Shown in pieces: positions 11,860 to 22,071 of a DNA stretch of 64,000 nt (its first letter is position 1; each line of letters opens with the position of its first letter). A model generated the notes under the pieces. That model saw only the letters and a program-made list of their open reading frames with translations. It did not search any database and was not told where the DNA came from. Origin of the DNA: Microplitis mediator. Lineage: Eukaryota > Arthropoda > Insecta > Hymenoptera > Braconidae. The DNA is taken from NCBI RefSeq assembly GCF_029852145.1, contig NC_079970.1, positions 25,486,331 through 25,550,330 of the forward strand. Reading direction: 5' to 3'. A program made the position numbers and the translations under genes.

Positions 11860-13146
11860 ATCAAGCATTGGATCCATTTTTTTTTACAAACTCAAACTCA
11901 CATTCAACAGAATCGTGATGAAATTAATTTTATATTCATTGTTTTTAATTCATTTATTGATAAGTTTTTGTATTTAATTAACGGTAACATAGTACGTGTT
12001 TTTTTTGCAATTAATAAAAATTGTTTTTATCGGATTTAAAAATTTTTTTTTACAAATCTTTGGTTTGATTGAAAAAAATTTTAGTCTGTTTCAGATATCA
12101 ATTCATACATGATCAAGTTTGGTTTAATATTCGATCATATTTATCATGTTTTTTGTTTTAATTTTTCTTTAAAAAATAATTTACTATCAGTTATTTAATA
12201 AAGTCTATAAATCGTAGAATATTTAAATCAAATAAATATAAAAATAAAAAATTTTAAAAATTTAAGAGAACATTTTTTGCAGCTAATGATAAATAATGCG
12301 CAAAATTAGTAATTTAAAAAAATCTAAACAATTAAAACTTGAAGAGAGATATCAGGAAACAGATTTAGAAGTTTAATTATAAAATTAGTGATTAGGAAAA
12401 TAACGTCCGATTATATTAATAGCTTGTAAATAGTCAAAATAAATAATAAAATTACTGTTTTAATTATATTAATTATCATCATTTATAAATAAATATCAAT
12501 AATTATACAACAGGATAAATTAAAGACACGTTTTAAATTTCTCACGTGTCTGTACAAGAAAAAATAATTTATATTTACAAAAAGTTGATGACTAATTTTC
12601 GTACATAATGGAATTAATAAAATTTAAACTCGTTGACAATTTAATCGCACGTGATTACGTGGTAAAAATATATTTTTTAAAATTTAATTATAAACATGTA
12701 TAAATTCAAAACATAGTGACCTGCGTAAAATAAATAAAATTTGAATTTTAAATAAAAATAAAAATAAAAAATAAAAACAATTAAATATATATTTTTTAAT
12801 ATTAATATTATTTTATTAACTAAACATTTCTAGTGTGAATGCATTTAAAAATGTACCTAAGAACGTGGCTTCATGACTTTGAAACTTGTTTTTTTACTTG
12901 CTAACGCCTCGGTCCTCGCGAACACATTTTCCGAGCTTCGTCGTATTGAATCTATCAATTCTGAAGACGTACGATAGTCATTTATCACTTCTTGTACTCT
13001 ATTTGGCTGAGATTGAGACGTTGAAACTGATACAGTTCCTCTGTTTTTTACCTGGACATCATCAACGCATAATTATTATCATTCTAAATAAATTTTGTGT
13101 TTATGCACAAGCATGGCTCCAATTATTTTTGATAACCAACACGGAA
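11860..13146. other. AT-rich intergenic DNA, no gene seen
   Basis: Very AT-rich sequence with no conserved coding signal between the SDR gene and the CACCGTG array. The open frame at 12,886-13,161 is a leucine-rich shadow without family motifs. Confidence 0.5.
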
Positions 13147-13524
13147 CCCTCACAGATTTGAATCACGGTGGAAACACTGTGGAAGTGTAAACACCGTGGA
13201 TCCACCGTGGTTACACGGTGGGTTTGTTCCATTTTACCACCGGGTATACACAGTGTATCCACCGTGATTACGCGGTGTATCCACCGTGATTCCACGGTGG
13301 CTTGACCACTGTGTATACACGGTGTTCCCACTGTGATTACGCGGTGGCTTTGTGCTACTTCACCACCGTGGTTTCACGCTGTATCCACCACGTAATCACA
13401 GTGAAAACACCGTGTATACACGGTGGTAAAGCCACCGTGGAATCATGGTGGATACACCGCGTAATCACAGTGGTAAAATGGAACAAACCCACCGTGTTTC
13501 CACCGTGATTCAAATCTGCGAGGG
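13147..13524. mobile_element. CACCGTG palindromic-array element with 31-bp inverted ends
   Basis: The first 31 bp (CCCTCACAGATTTGAATCAC and on into GGTGGAAACAC) and the last 31 bp are inverted copies with a single mismatch. Between them the short motif CACCGTG/CACGGTG recurs many times in both orientations, with alternating GTAATCACAGTGG, GTATACAC and TAAAATGGAACA linkers, so the whole element can fold into nested hairpins. Open frames on both strands here are translations of the repeat and are not genes. It lies downstream of the UVRAG stop codon. Confidence 0.8.
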
Positions 13525-13650
13525 AAAGATTGGAACCCGACTGGTCACTGTTCCGCATCCGACTCAGGACGGCTGGAAAATGCTCGGCTGTGGTGCAGCA
13601 CCACACTGAGTCAGGTGCAGAACAGTAACCAGTTGGGTTCTGATCTTTCC
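13525..13650. repeat. Fold-back repeat with about 45-bp arms next to the CACCGTG array
   Basis: AAAGATTGGAACCCGACTGG at the left and its diverged reverse complement CCAGTTGGGTTCTGATCTTT at the right bound arms of about 45 bp that continue inwards through ACTGTTC and CTGACTCAG blocks. The unit abuts the CACCGTG element, so the two may be parts of one composite insertion. It lies just beyond the UVRAG stop. Confidence 0.6.
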
Positions 13651-13691
13651 GTGAACTATCCAGTGTCGTATCCATCGCTAACAGATAAATT

Positions 13692-16600
13692 TCATTCAAA
13701 ATAACTTACTTGTTCGTACCCTGCTGATGTCTCCAAGCTAGGATTGGACTCAGTTCTCCAGTTTCTTTGTGTCACCACGTCACTGGAATAATTTAAAGAA
13801 ACAACTTATCAATATATTTATAAAATAACAATTTAAAAAAAAAATAACTTACCTGTCATCGTAAAATGACTTAGCACTTTCAGGACAACTAGAAGCAACA
13901 TCAGACCTAGTCTGTACCCTCTGACATGAGTTCCCAGTTCCAGTGTCATCCAGCGACACAGCGGAACTAGAAAGAGTTTCGCTACTATTAATAATATCAC
14001 CAACTAAACCATTGACGTCTTTCTTATCATTGAAGTACGTAAGAGTCTCCTGGCTCCTCTCGTTTTCAGTCTTCTCAAATGCTGAGCTCGAACTCGCGCT
14101 CGACATTGCACTGTTTGAATGCTCGTCATCAGTATGCCGGTACTGCTGATAATTGTGCTGATGACTCAGACTATTGTTGACAGATCGCATCAACGTGGCC
14201 TCGAGTACCTCGACCAGCGAGTGACACTCACCGCCGTTTATTTTATCACCTGGATTACCACTGCGTCTATCAACCTCAGTCGTCGAGCTGCTCAGAGCCA
14301 TTTCACAGCTGCTTATAGAATTAGAACTCCTCTGCCGGGAATTTGAGTCTTCATACTTGGCATTGCAACACACAGAGGTGGGTATCGTTATCTCAATATC
14401 AGTTTCTATTGTTCTAGTTGAGGACAAAGATTCTTTGTTGAACCTCCTGCAAACTCTGCTGCCTTTATCGTCCATAAAAACATTCTCCTCGCTGCTATGA
14501 CTCAGCCTGTCTCGAAACAACGACAATGTTTTGTCATCAATAGCACTTTCTTCAGACTTACAAATTCGTTTTGTCTCCGTACCCAGTACCAAGGCGGGCG
14601 TCGGTTTGTCTAATCCCTGATCTAAAGATGAGCTCAAAGTTGTTTTAGAATTTTTAAACTGACTTATTGTCCTCATCGGCCGATGGAGAAGCTTCAACTC
14701 CTTGTCGATTATTATTTTCTGAAACGGCGGAGTCAGCGATACGTTGTGCTGCTTACCGTTGCTATTGTCCGTGTCCAGTGACGACCCTGAAAAAGTTCTC
14801 TTGGAATTATCCAACGACTGTCCAGGTTTCAAGTTCATCAGCGAAGCTAAGTTAGACAGGGTAGTGCGTAAATCGGAAGTAGGAAGACCACAGTACCATC
14901 TCAGCTGAGCAATATTTTTATTTAGCAGATAGACACCATAATTAAACTGAACTTTGTCTTTACTCCTCGCGAACAACGGCGACCGCCGGTCTTTTGACGG
15001 ATAATTGTCAGTAATATGGTCTAGTATCCTACTGCGCGAGCCGCTGTGAATAATCGGATATCTCGTGGGTACATTGAGGATGTTGGCAATTATTTGAGTA
15101 GCATGACAGACAAAGCCGAGTCCAACAGCAGACTGGATGTCATTGACGGTATCCAGTTCCTCGCTGTCTGGTAAATGTACATTATTTATCGTAAACTTGC
15201 GCTCGGACTCTTGTCTTATTGGGTAAATTAAATTCAAATCCGATATGAGTTGACGTCGACGGTAAGCCAGTTGTGCTGACGTCTGAACGAAGCATTCGCG
15301 CATCTGTATGTGGCTCTGCCTCCAGTCACGCAGCCGCTCAATGTCTTTATTGAGCTCACGATAACGTTCCATCAGCAGCGAGCCTAGATCTTGATTCTCT
15401 TCCATAATACTAAGATGCCGTTGGTTCAGCGCCCTTAGCTCCCCAACTTTTCTTATTCTCTCTTGTTCTAATAATTTTGTTCTAAACTTGGCAATCTCCA
15501 GCTCTTTTCGTATCTTTATAATCTCAGCCTTCTTCTCCTTGCTCATTCGCTTCGGCTGAAGCAGCCGATTCAGTGTCGTCTGCTTGAACTTCGGCTCGAG
15601 ACTCTCTCCCGATGCTATTCTGTCTCTGAGAGCCTGGGCGCTTTCAGTCCGTTGCTTCAACGACTGCATCAAGTTCCTCAGGTTGCTCAGTTTGCTTACG
15701 GTATAGCTGTCACAGATCTCCGAGTTATTTACACTCATATATAAATACCTGCGGAACTCTGGTGGGTGAAGAAGGCAATACGATGGTACAAAAAATCCAC
15801 CGTACAGGTGGAAGATCAATGAATTTTTTCGAAGCATTGATTCTAAATTATTAGAGAGCTTAGGTCCCATATAAACTAAACCTGTGAAAGATATTCCCCA
15901 GGTGAATACTGTCACGTCGGTTGTTGGATCATTGGCTACTGTTCTTCTCCACAGTCGTAGAACTATTTCTGTTTAATTTTAAATACATCAGTATAATTCA
16001 TTTATTTATAAACTACTGCAGCAGTCAACCTGAGTAACTTTGGCTGTCAGATAAATTTTAACCCTCCCTTTCCCAAAGATGTCAACTTGATAGCCACACT
16101 TTGCTCAGCAAGTTTCTGCAGTGTCAAGTGCAGTGTCCAGTGACAAGTTTCTGGCAAGTCTTAGCTGGACAATACTTGCGCGCAAGTTGATGTAAATCTA
16201 CACCCGTAAACTGAATGCAATTTGACAGAAAAATTTGCCGTCAATTTGAAGTTAAACTTTCAATCAACTTAACGTCATTATCTGACAGTAACATTTGAAT
16301 TCAAGTTACAGACAATCTACTGTCAACTTAACCGCAACTTTTCCTCTCCAACTTTTGCTGTTAAGTTGACTTCAGATTCCGGCCGTAGCTTGAAGTTATG
16401 GTGGCTATCAGAGCACTGACAGACAAAAGTTATCCAGGTTGAGTTCCCATGTAAAAATAATAATTTAAATTACCATTGGCAGTAGAAAGACCAGTAGCAT
16501 GTAAAGTAGGCACTTCTAAAGATGACCATTTAGGACTGATGTGGTCAATTGGTTCACTAGTGTACAGTGGCGAGGACATACTTGAACGATGTAGCGTAAA

Positions 16601-16855
16601 GTAGAACCAACATGTCTCAAAATTTTTATCTGTCTCCAAATTGTAGCCGATTATTTGATAGAGGCTCCTCAGGCGCAGCTGTAAATGATGATAATCATAA
16701 TAATGATGATGATATTGATAAGTAAATAAAATAAATCGAGGACTAATTACCTGTTGAGTTGCCAGAGGAAGCCAGACTTTGTAACGTGGTGCCGGTCGAG
16801 GTTGGAGAGTTAAATCCAAGTCTCTCACGAGACCTTGTTTCGCTTTCATCTCCAT
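13692..16855 (-). CDS. UVRAG: UV radiation resistance-associated protein (UVRAG) homologue
   Basis: UVRAG is a subunit of the Beclin 1-VPS34 PI3-kinase complex II, acting in autophagosome and endosome maturation. Exons (minus strand) are 16,855-16,751, 16,678-16,474, 15,968-13,853 and 13,782-13,692, giving about 838 aa in phase. The C2-like region (residues about 30-190) includes TQQLRLRSLYQIIGYN, YFTLH and the following tryptophan-serine motif. A charged coiled coil follows (about 196-350), ending in RRRQLISDLNLIYPI. The BARA-like part holds NVPTRYPIIHSGSRS and FNYGVYLLNKNIAQLR, both family hallmarks. The C-terminal about 330 residues are Ser/Thr-rich and low complexity. Less certain are the start (ATG 16,855; an upstream out-of-frame ATG exists) and the end. 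The end at 13,692 assumes reading past a GTAAGT at 13,709; if that donor is used, a further exon lies in repeat DNA. Confidence 0.88.
16089..16412. mobile_element. CAAGTTGAC motif-array element in UVRAG intron 2
   Basis: The ends TTGATAGCCACACTTTGCT and GTGGCTATCAG are inverted. The interior is filled with AAGTTGAC/GTCAACTT-type motifs in both orientations, spaced by about 10-30 bp. It has the same motif-array layout as the CACCGTG and CACCGG elements with different sequence. It is intronic and has no coding capacity. Confidence 0.6.
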
Positions 16856-17447
16856 CGTCCTCCTCACTCATGGCATCACGCGATTACTCGGACTATCGTT
16901 CGAGGTGATAAATCCTCGTTATTAAATAATAATTACACTGACAATTAAAATGAAAATTTAAATTTGAATTTAAATTACAATAACAGCGTAAGTGGGTAAG
17001 ACGAACAGCGGATAACTCCTTGTGGTAGAGGTTACCCAGATTACAAGTGTTTGTCATTGATCACCAATTGACATTCAATATCACGGTGTTACAAATTCAA
17101 TTGTGTTTTTGTTCACGCCCCTGTTCTGTTAATTATATTTTACGCTCTATATATTATTGTTATTATTAATATTACTGTTGTTATTATTATTACTCAAACT
17201 ACTGTTATCAATAGTTACGACTGTCAGTACCACAACTAATCCGCTGACATAAAATTATATGATAGTTAAAGTTGACAGCTCCTTTTTCCATGAGCTAAAT
17301 ATATTTAATAAGAAATATTTCGCATATCTGATGATTCTGTAATGAAATAGAAAGTCATTAAATTTTATAAAAAGTTATTGTTCTGAAAAACAGATGACGT
17401 TGGTTTAAAAGCGGCGTCACATGTTACTGATCCCGCGGAAATTTGAA

Positions 17448-17655
17448 TGAGTGAATGTAGCAGACATCAGACACATTTAAAGTTATAAATAAATAGGGTA
17501 AATAATTTTTAAAAAATATTTATAAAAAATGTACTTATTAATTTTGAAATTTTGTAAATGCGCATTTTTTTTAAATTCAATTTTATTTATTATTTACTCT
17601 GTTTATTTATAATTTTAAATTTTTCTGATGTCTGCTAAGTTCGCGCTCATGAAAT
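17448..17655. mobile_element. MITE with AGTGTGAATGTAGCAGAC-type ends, copy 1
   Basis: Left end GAGTGAATGTAGCAGACATC and right end GTCTGCTAAGTTCGCGCTC are diverged inverted repeats. The interior (TAAATAAATAGGGTAAATAAT and its complement TTATTTACTCTGTTTATTTA) folds on itself. The element at 34,552-34,757 is a closer-to-intact copy. Confidence 0.65.
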
Positions 17656-17837
17656 TTGAAACTAAAATTAAGTTTTAATCTTAAATGGATAAGTTGCAAT
17701 TCCTGAAATTTTCTCAGACTTTTAACACAAAAAAAAAGACATTTTTTATCCATAGTTAAATACAGTAATTTAAATTAAACAAGTACCTGATGATGATGCA
17801 GATGAAGCAGTTACTCGAATCCTAATGATTTTACAAG

Positions 17838-18003
17838 ATCCTGAAGTTAACAGACAATTATTAATTTTCGATTTTTTTTTATCAATAAATCAATTACAAA
17901 AAAAACTGAAGTATGCACATGTAGAAAATTAAAAAAACTGTAAGTTCAATTTTTAAATAATTTATCGTTTTTAAAAAAAATTCAAAAATTGTTAGACGTC
18001 GGC
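17838..18003. mobile_element. hAT-like MITE, diverged copy
   Basis: Left terminus AAGATCCTGAAGTTAACAGA and a right side with GTTAGACGTCGGC match the family whose intact member sits at 7,240-7,445. The right-most terminus appears lost against the next element at 18,007. Confidence 0.55.
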
Positions 18004-18006
18004 TCA

Positions 18007-18385
18007 CTATGAGTGTGAATGTACCTGACACTTAGCAGTTTTTTAAATTTTTAAATAAATAAATAAAATGTAAGTGGAATAAAAATTTAAAAATTCGTAT
18101 TTAAACAATTGAAAAATCAGTCCGCGCATTTTTTAAAATTTCATTAATTTAATTTATTTATTTAAAATTTATAAATTATATCTGCTACAGTGAAATGTAA
18201 CTGACAAGTGTCAATTTTTTAAATTTTGAAATAAATAAATGAAATTTAAGTTGAATAAAAATTAAAAAATGCGTACTTCGATAATTGAAAAATCAGTTCG
18301 CGCACTTTTTAAAATTTTGTTTTAATTTATTTATTTAAAATTTACAAATTTATAAATTCACATCTGGTACATTCACACCCATCGA
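18007..18385. repeat. Tandemly duplicated MITE-like unit (two about 185-bp copies)
   Basis: The outer ends ATGAGTGTGAATGTACC and GGTACATTCACACCCAT are inverted repeats. Inside, a unit (about 18,020-18,195) is repeated directly (about 18,208-18,372) with the shared blocks AAATAAATAAATAAAATGTAAG, AATTGAAAAATCAG and CGCGCA-TTTTTAAAATTT. The layout suggests an element that duplicated internally or inserted beside a sibling. Confidence 0.6.
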
Positions 18386-18795
18386 CTAACTTCAGTATCG
18401 ATATTACAGGAGTGATTCGGAATGTTCTCTGTTACCGACAGCTATCGATTTTTAAAAAACTAATTATTGGCGCCACGTAACGATCAACTGTTCAAACTCT
18501 CGCGTCAGCTGACGACAGAAAACAGAGTAGTAAATTATTCTGTTGCTGTTTTAATTTAACAGTTTACCCAACACCTTCATTCAATAAACTATTGTACATA
18601 CATATTTATATATTTATATATCCACCCAACTCACACATACATCACTCTAATAAGATACAATGTCCAATTAAGTGTTTTTTAATAAAAAATGTTTTCCAGT
18701 CATAAATAATAAACTGATTTAATTTTAATTTATCTATCAATACATACATATATACATTATTTTTATATTTATATACATTTTTAATTACAATTACC

Positions 18796-21019
18796 ATGGC
18801 TATGAAAATATTGCTGCGCTTGGAAATTAGAAAATTATCCGGAGCACAAGTAAGTTTTATTTTAATTAACTTTAATTTAATTACTTACAATTGTTATATA
18901 TATATTTATCACAATTTCAAATTTTAATTTTTATTTAATTACTCGTTTATTTTTATCCTTAAAAAAATTAAGTGCACGTGCTCGTGTATTTTTTTTTAAG
19001 CATTTTAATTTTTTTAAAAGTTTTATTTTGCCACTTTTTCGAATTTAAATTTACTGAGAAAATTTTGAATCCATTTTTTTTCGTCTCGCTGTAAAAATTA
19101 TTTTATTTATTTACTTGTTTATTTAAATTGTCTGGTGTTAAAAATATTTATTTTTGATGTCTCTGTAGAAAGCGGGTCAGGGTTAATACAAAAATACTTT
19201 CGCCTTGTCTAAGCACGTGTTCTATTGGTTAATGATTGACAGAAAGTTATTGAAAAATTAAATTTTCTAAGTCAAGATCAATTAAAAAAAACCACAATTT
19301 ATTTATGGTATTAATTAATTTACTTTTTAGCATTTTAGCACAAAGCCAAAGCCAAAATTCGGTTTAATATTCGACATAGATGGTGTGATAGTACGTGGAA
19401 AAACTGTCTTGCCACCGGTGCCCGAAGCGTTCAAACGTTTGAAAGACAATAATGGAAAATTCCGCATCCCTACGATATTTGTAACGAACAGCGGGAACTC
19501 CTTGCGGTCTGAAAAAGCTGCCGACTTGTCTAAATGGATCGGCTACGAAATAACTGAAGACCAAGTGGTGCTGGCCCACTCGCCACTTTGTCTGTTCAAG
19601 CAATTCCACGACAAACGGGTCCTAATTTCCGGCCAGGGCCCGATAAAACAAATCGCTGAAGAGCTGGGGTTCAAGAAGACGGTCACCGTTGATGAGCTGG
19701 CCAAGAATTTTCCTAGCTTAGATTACGTTAACAAAGACCGTAGGAATCCAACTTGCGGGCCAGTAGACCCTGATTTTAAGCCAATTGAAGGAATTGTTCT
19801 GCTGAGTGAACCCACGACCTGGGAAACTCCGCTCCAGTTGATGGTTGACGTCTTGATGACCCAAGGAATGCCCTCGTCGTTACCATCGGAAATTCCCCAT
19901 CCTCATTTGCCGGTACTCGCTTGCAATATGGATTTGCTGTGGGTCTCAGAGGCTCCGATTCCTCGCTACGGACATGGCGCTTTCCTCGTTTGTCTTGAGT
20001 CCTTGTATAAAAAAGTTACTGGGAAAGATTTAATTTATAATGCGCTGATTGGTAAACCTAGTGAAGTAACTTATTATCACGCAAATCACATGATTATGAA
20101 TCATGCTAAGAAAATTGGAATCGATCATAATATCGATACTATTTATGCTGTCGGGTAAGTTATGATAAATTTTTATCTATAAAATATCTAGATCTTAAAA
20201 AAATTAATTACTCGGCAATTGAAACTTTATAATGCTAGGAATTTTTGGAAATTTTGATAAAAATTTAATGGCGAGAAATTTTGCTTCATTCTAAATTTAA
20301 AAATTATTTATGCAAGCAAATGATTAACTACTGAAAATTTGAAAATTTGTAATTGATATCGACATTTTTTCAAGGCAATTCAAAATTTTATTTTTCATCG
20401 TGGGTTGGGTAATTTCTTTATTTACACACGAGTTTTTTTTAATGAATAATTTATCGGTCAACTACCAGAATAATTAGTCCGACTGTTTTTACCATCAGTA
20501 CTTTTTCGTAGTTAATTAAATTTTCTCTCAAAGTATGCAGATCTCGATTTTACAAAACTTTTTATTTAAAAAATAGATTAATTAGTAGAATATAAATTTT
20601 TTTAAAAACTTTTAATAAAAAAAAATAATTTATAAATAAAAAATATTATCAGCGAATGTTAAATTATTATTTGCTAAATAAAATTTATATGTTATTTCAG
20701 TGACAACATAAATACTGACATATTTGGCGCAAATTTGTATGACAAATACTTGGCAAGATATTCAAAAGGCAAAGCAACAAAGTCTCGTGGTCTGGAATCG
20801 TTGCTGGGTACTAATTTAGTCGCACCGAATGTAAAAGCGTGTATCAGTATTCTGGTGGAGACTGGAGTCCATAGAAGGGATTCTGAGTTCATTGCCGAAC
20901 ATTGTCCACGTGATTTTTTGCCACTGGAGAGTGGACTAGCGCGCCCGGCTTTCATTGTCAAAGACGTCGGCGAGGCCATTGATCTCGTGTTGAAAGAAGA
21001 AAAAATAGATCAAGATTAA
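18796..21019 (+). CDS. HDHD5: HDHD5/CECR5-like HAD-superfamily hydrolase
   Basis: A haloacid dehalogenase-like hydrolase of the HDHD5 (CECR5) family, usually mitochondrial, with unknown physiological substrate. Exons are 18,796-18,849, 19,331-20,154 and 20,701-21,019, with consistent phases and 398 aa (family about 400-420). The basic, acid-poor N-terminus (MAMKILLRLEIRKL, running up to about residue 22) looks like a mitochondrial targeting peptide. HAD motif I is FDIDGV (Asp33 nucleophile, Asp35). Motif II is FVTNSGNS (Thr70/Asn71). A cap domain follows, and motif IV is GDNINTDIFGAN (Gly293-Asp294-Asn295). ATG 18,796 is preferred over the ATG two codons later because it is first and has the Kozak-like context TTACCATGG. 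The catalytic residues are intact. Confidence 0.92.
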
Positions 21020-22071
21020 TTATAATAATTTTCTAGGGTTTAATATTTTACAATCATGTTGATAAATTTTTTAATCGAAATCGATATCGAGTGTTCAGAG
21101 TACAAAATCCTCTCCTTTATTAAAACATCGAATCGACTGGTGCGAAAATTTAAAATTTTATTTTTATTTTTTAGATTTGTAAATACATCAATTGTCTGAA
21201 TATTAGCAATAATTACGTAGATTCGATGCCGTTATTTAGTCGAAAAAATTTATAATAATAATAGTAAAAAGAATCAAGTAGTGATTTATAAATAATAAAC
21301 TTACAATTAGTCTGATAAATTTAAAAAAAAAATATGTTCAAGTTACTACGCTTTAGTAGTATTGGTTTTGATTGATATATTTTTCTTCGCAGTAAAAATG
21401 CGATTTTATTTTATTTATAAACGGACAACTATACATTATATACAGAATACATATATTTTTTTATAAAAAAAAAGTAATAAATAATAACGATTATTAAAGT
21501 TGTAAAAATGTTTTTTGGTAGACTGTACATATAATGGGACGTAGATCGTCCGGTGTCTTGCCGTAAACAATTAGAATACCTCATTGTTATATTAACAATT
21601 AGTTTGTTTAAAATAATTCAGTAGGGAGCCTTCAACAAAATGTAAATGAAAATTAATTAATTGATTAAACGAAGAAAAAAACAGCGTAAATGAAGTAGTT
21701 TTTTAAATATTTAGTGTCATCCTTGTAAATTTCATCTATTAATAGACATAAAAATATAAACAACTCGGGCAATTGTAGTTGGTAAAGCTAGAGTAGAGTA
21801 GAGGTAATGTCTGGGTCTCATGACCCACAGGTTAGGCTTTAAATTGTCTAATTAAAATAATTTTATATAGTAATTTATTGGTGAACGGTCTGGTGTCTTA
21901 ATGGCGCCGAATTGACCACAAGGTTTACGACCCTGAACCTCTGTCTTTAATCAGTACTTGGATAGGTTATTTAAACTTATTAATTCACTCCACGGAACAT
22001 GCGTTCGTAGATAATAAATATCGTAATTGCACTTGAAAATCACGTAATAAATAAATAAATAAATAAAATAA
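21020..22071. other. Convergent 3' region between HDHD5-like and Gly/Pro protein genes
   Basis: Presumed 3' UTRs of the two convergent genes. An AATAAA occurs near 21,292 on the plus strand, and an (AATA)n run lies at 22,047-22,067. No other gene or structured RNA is evident. Confidence 0.45.

Larger units (their letters stand above)
16856..18795. other. Divergent intergenic region between UVRAG and HDHD5-like genes, rich in MITEs
   Basis: The two genes are divergently transcribed. The UVRAG promoter is presumably around 16,880-17,300. The HDHD5 promoter is probably the less AT-rich stretch at about 18,470-18,560, after which a 5' UTR leads to the ATG at 18,796. Between them are at least three small inverted-repeat elements (17,448-17,655, 17,838-18,003 and 18,007-18,385), listed separately. 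No additional gene is seen. Confidence 0.5.

Noticed and set aside
13302..13508. Open frames on both strands in the CACCGTG array
   Set aside because: They are translations of the palindromic motif; reading frames mirror each other and have no family features.
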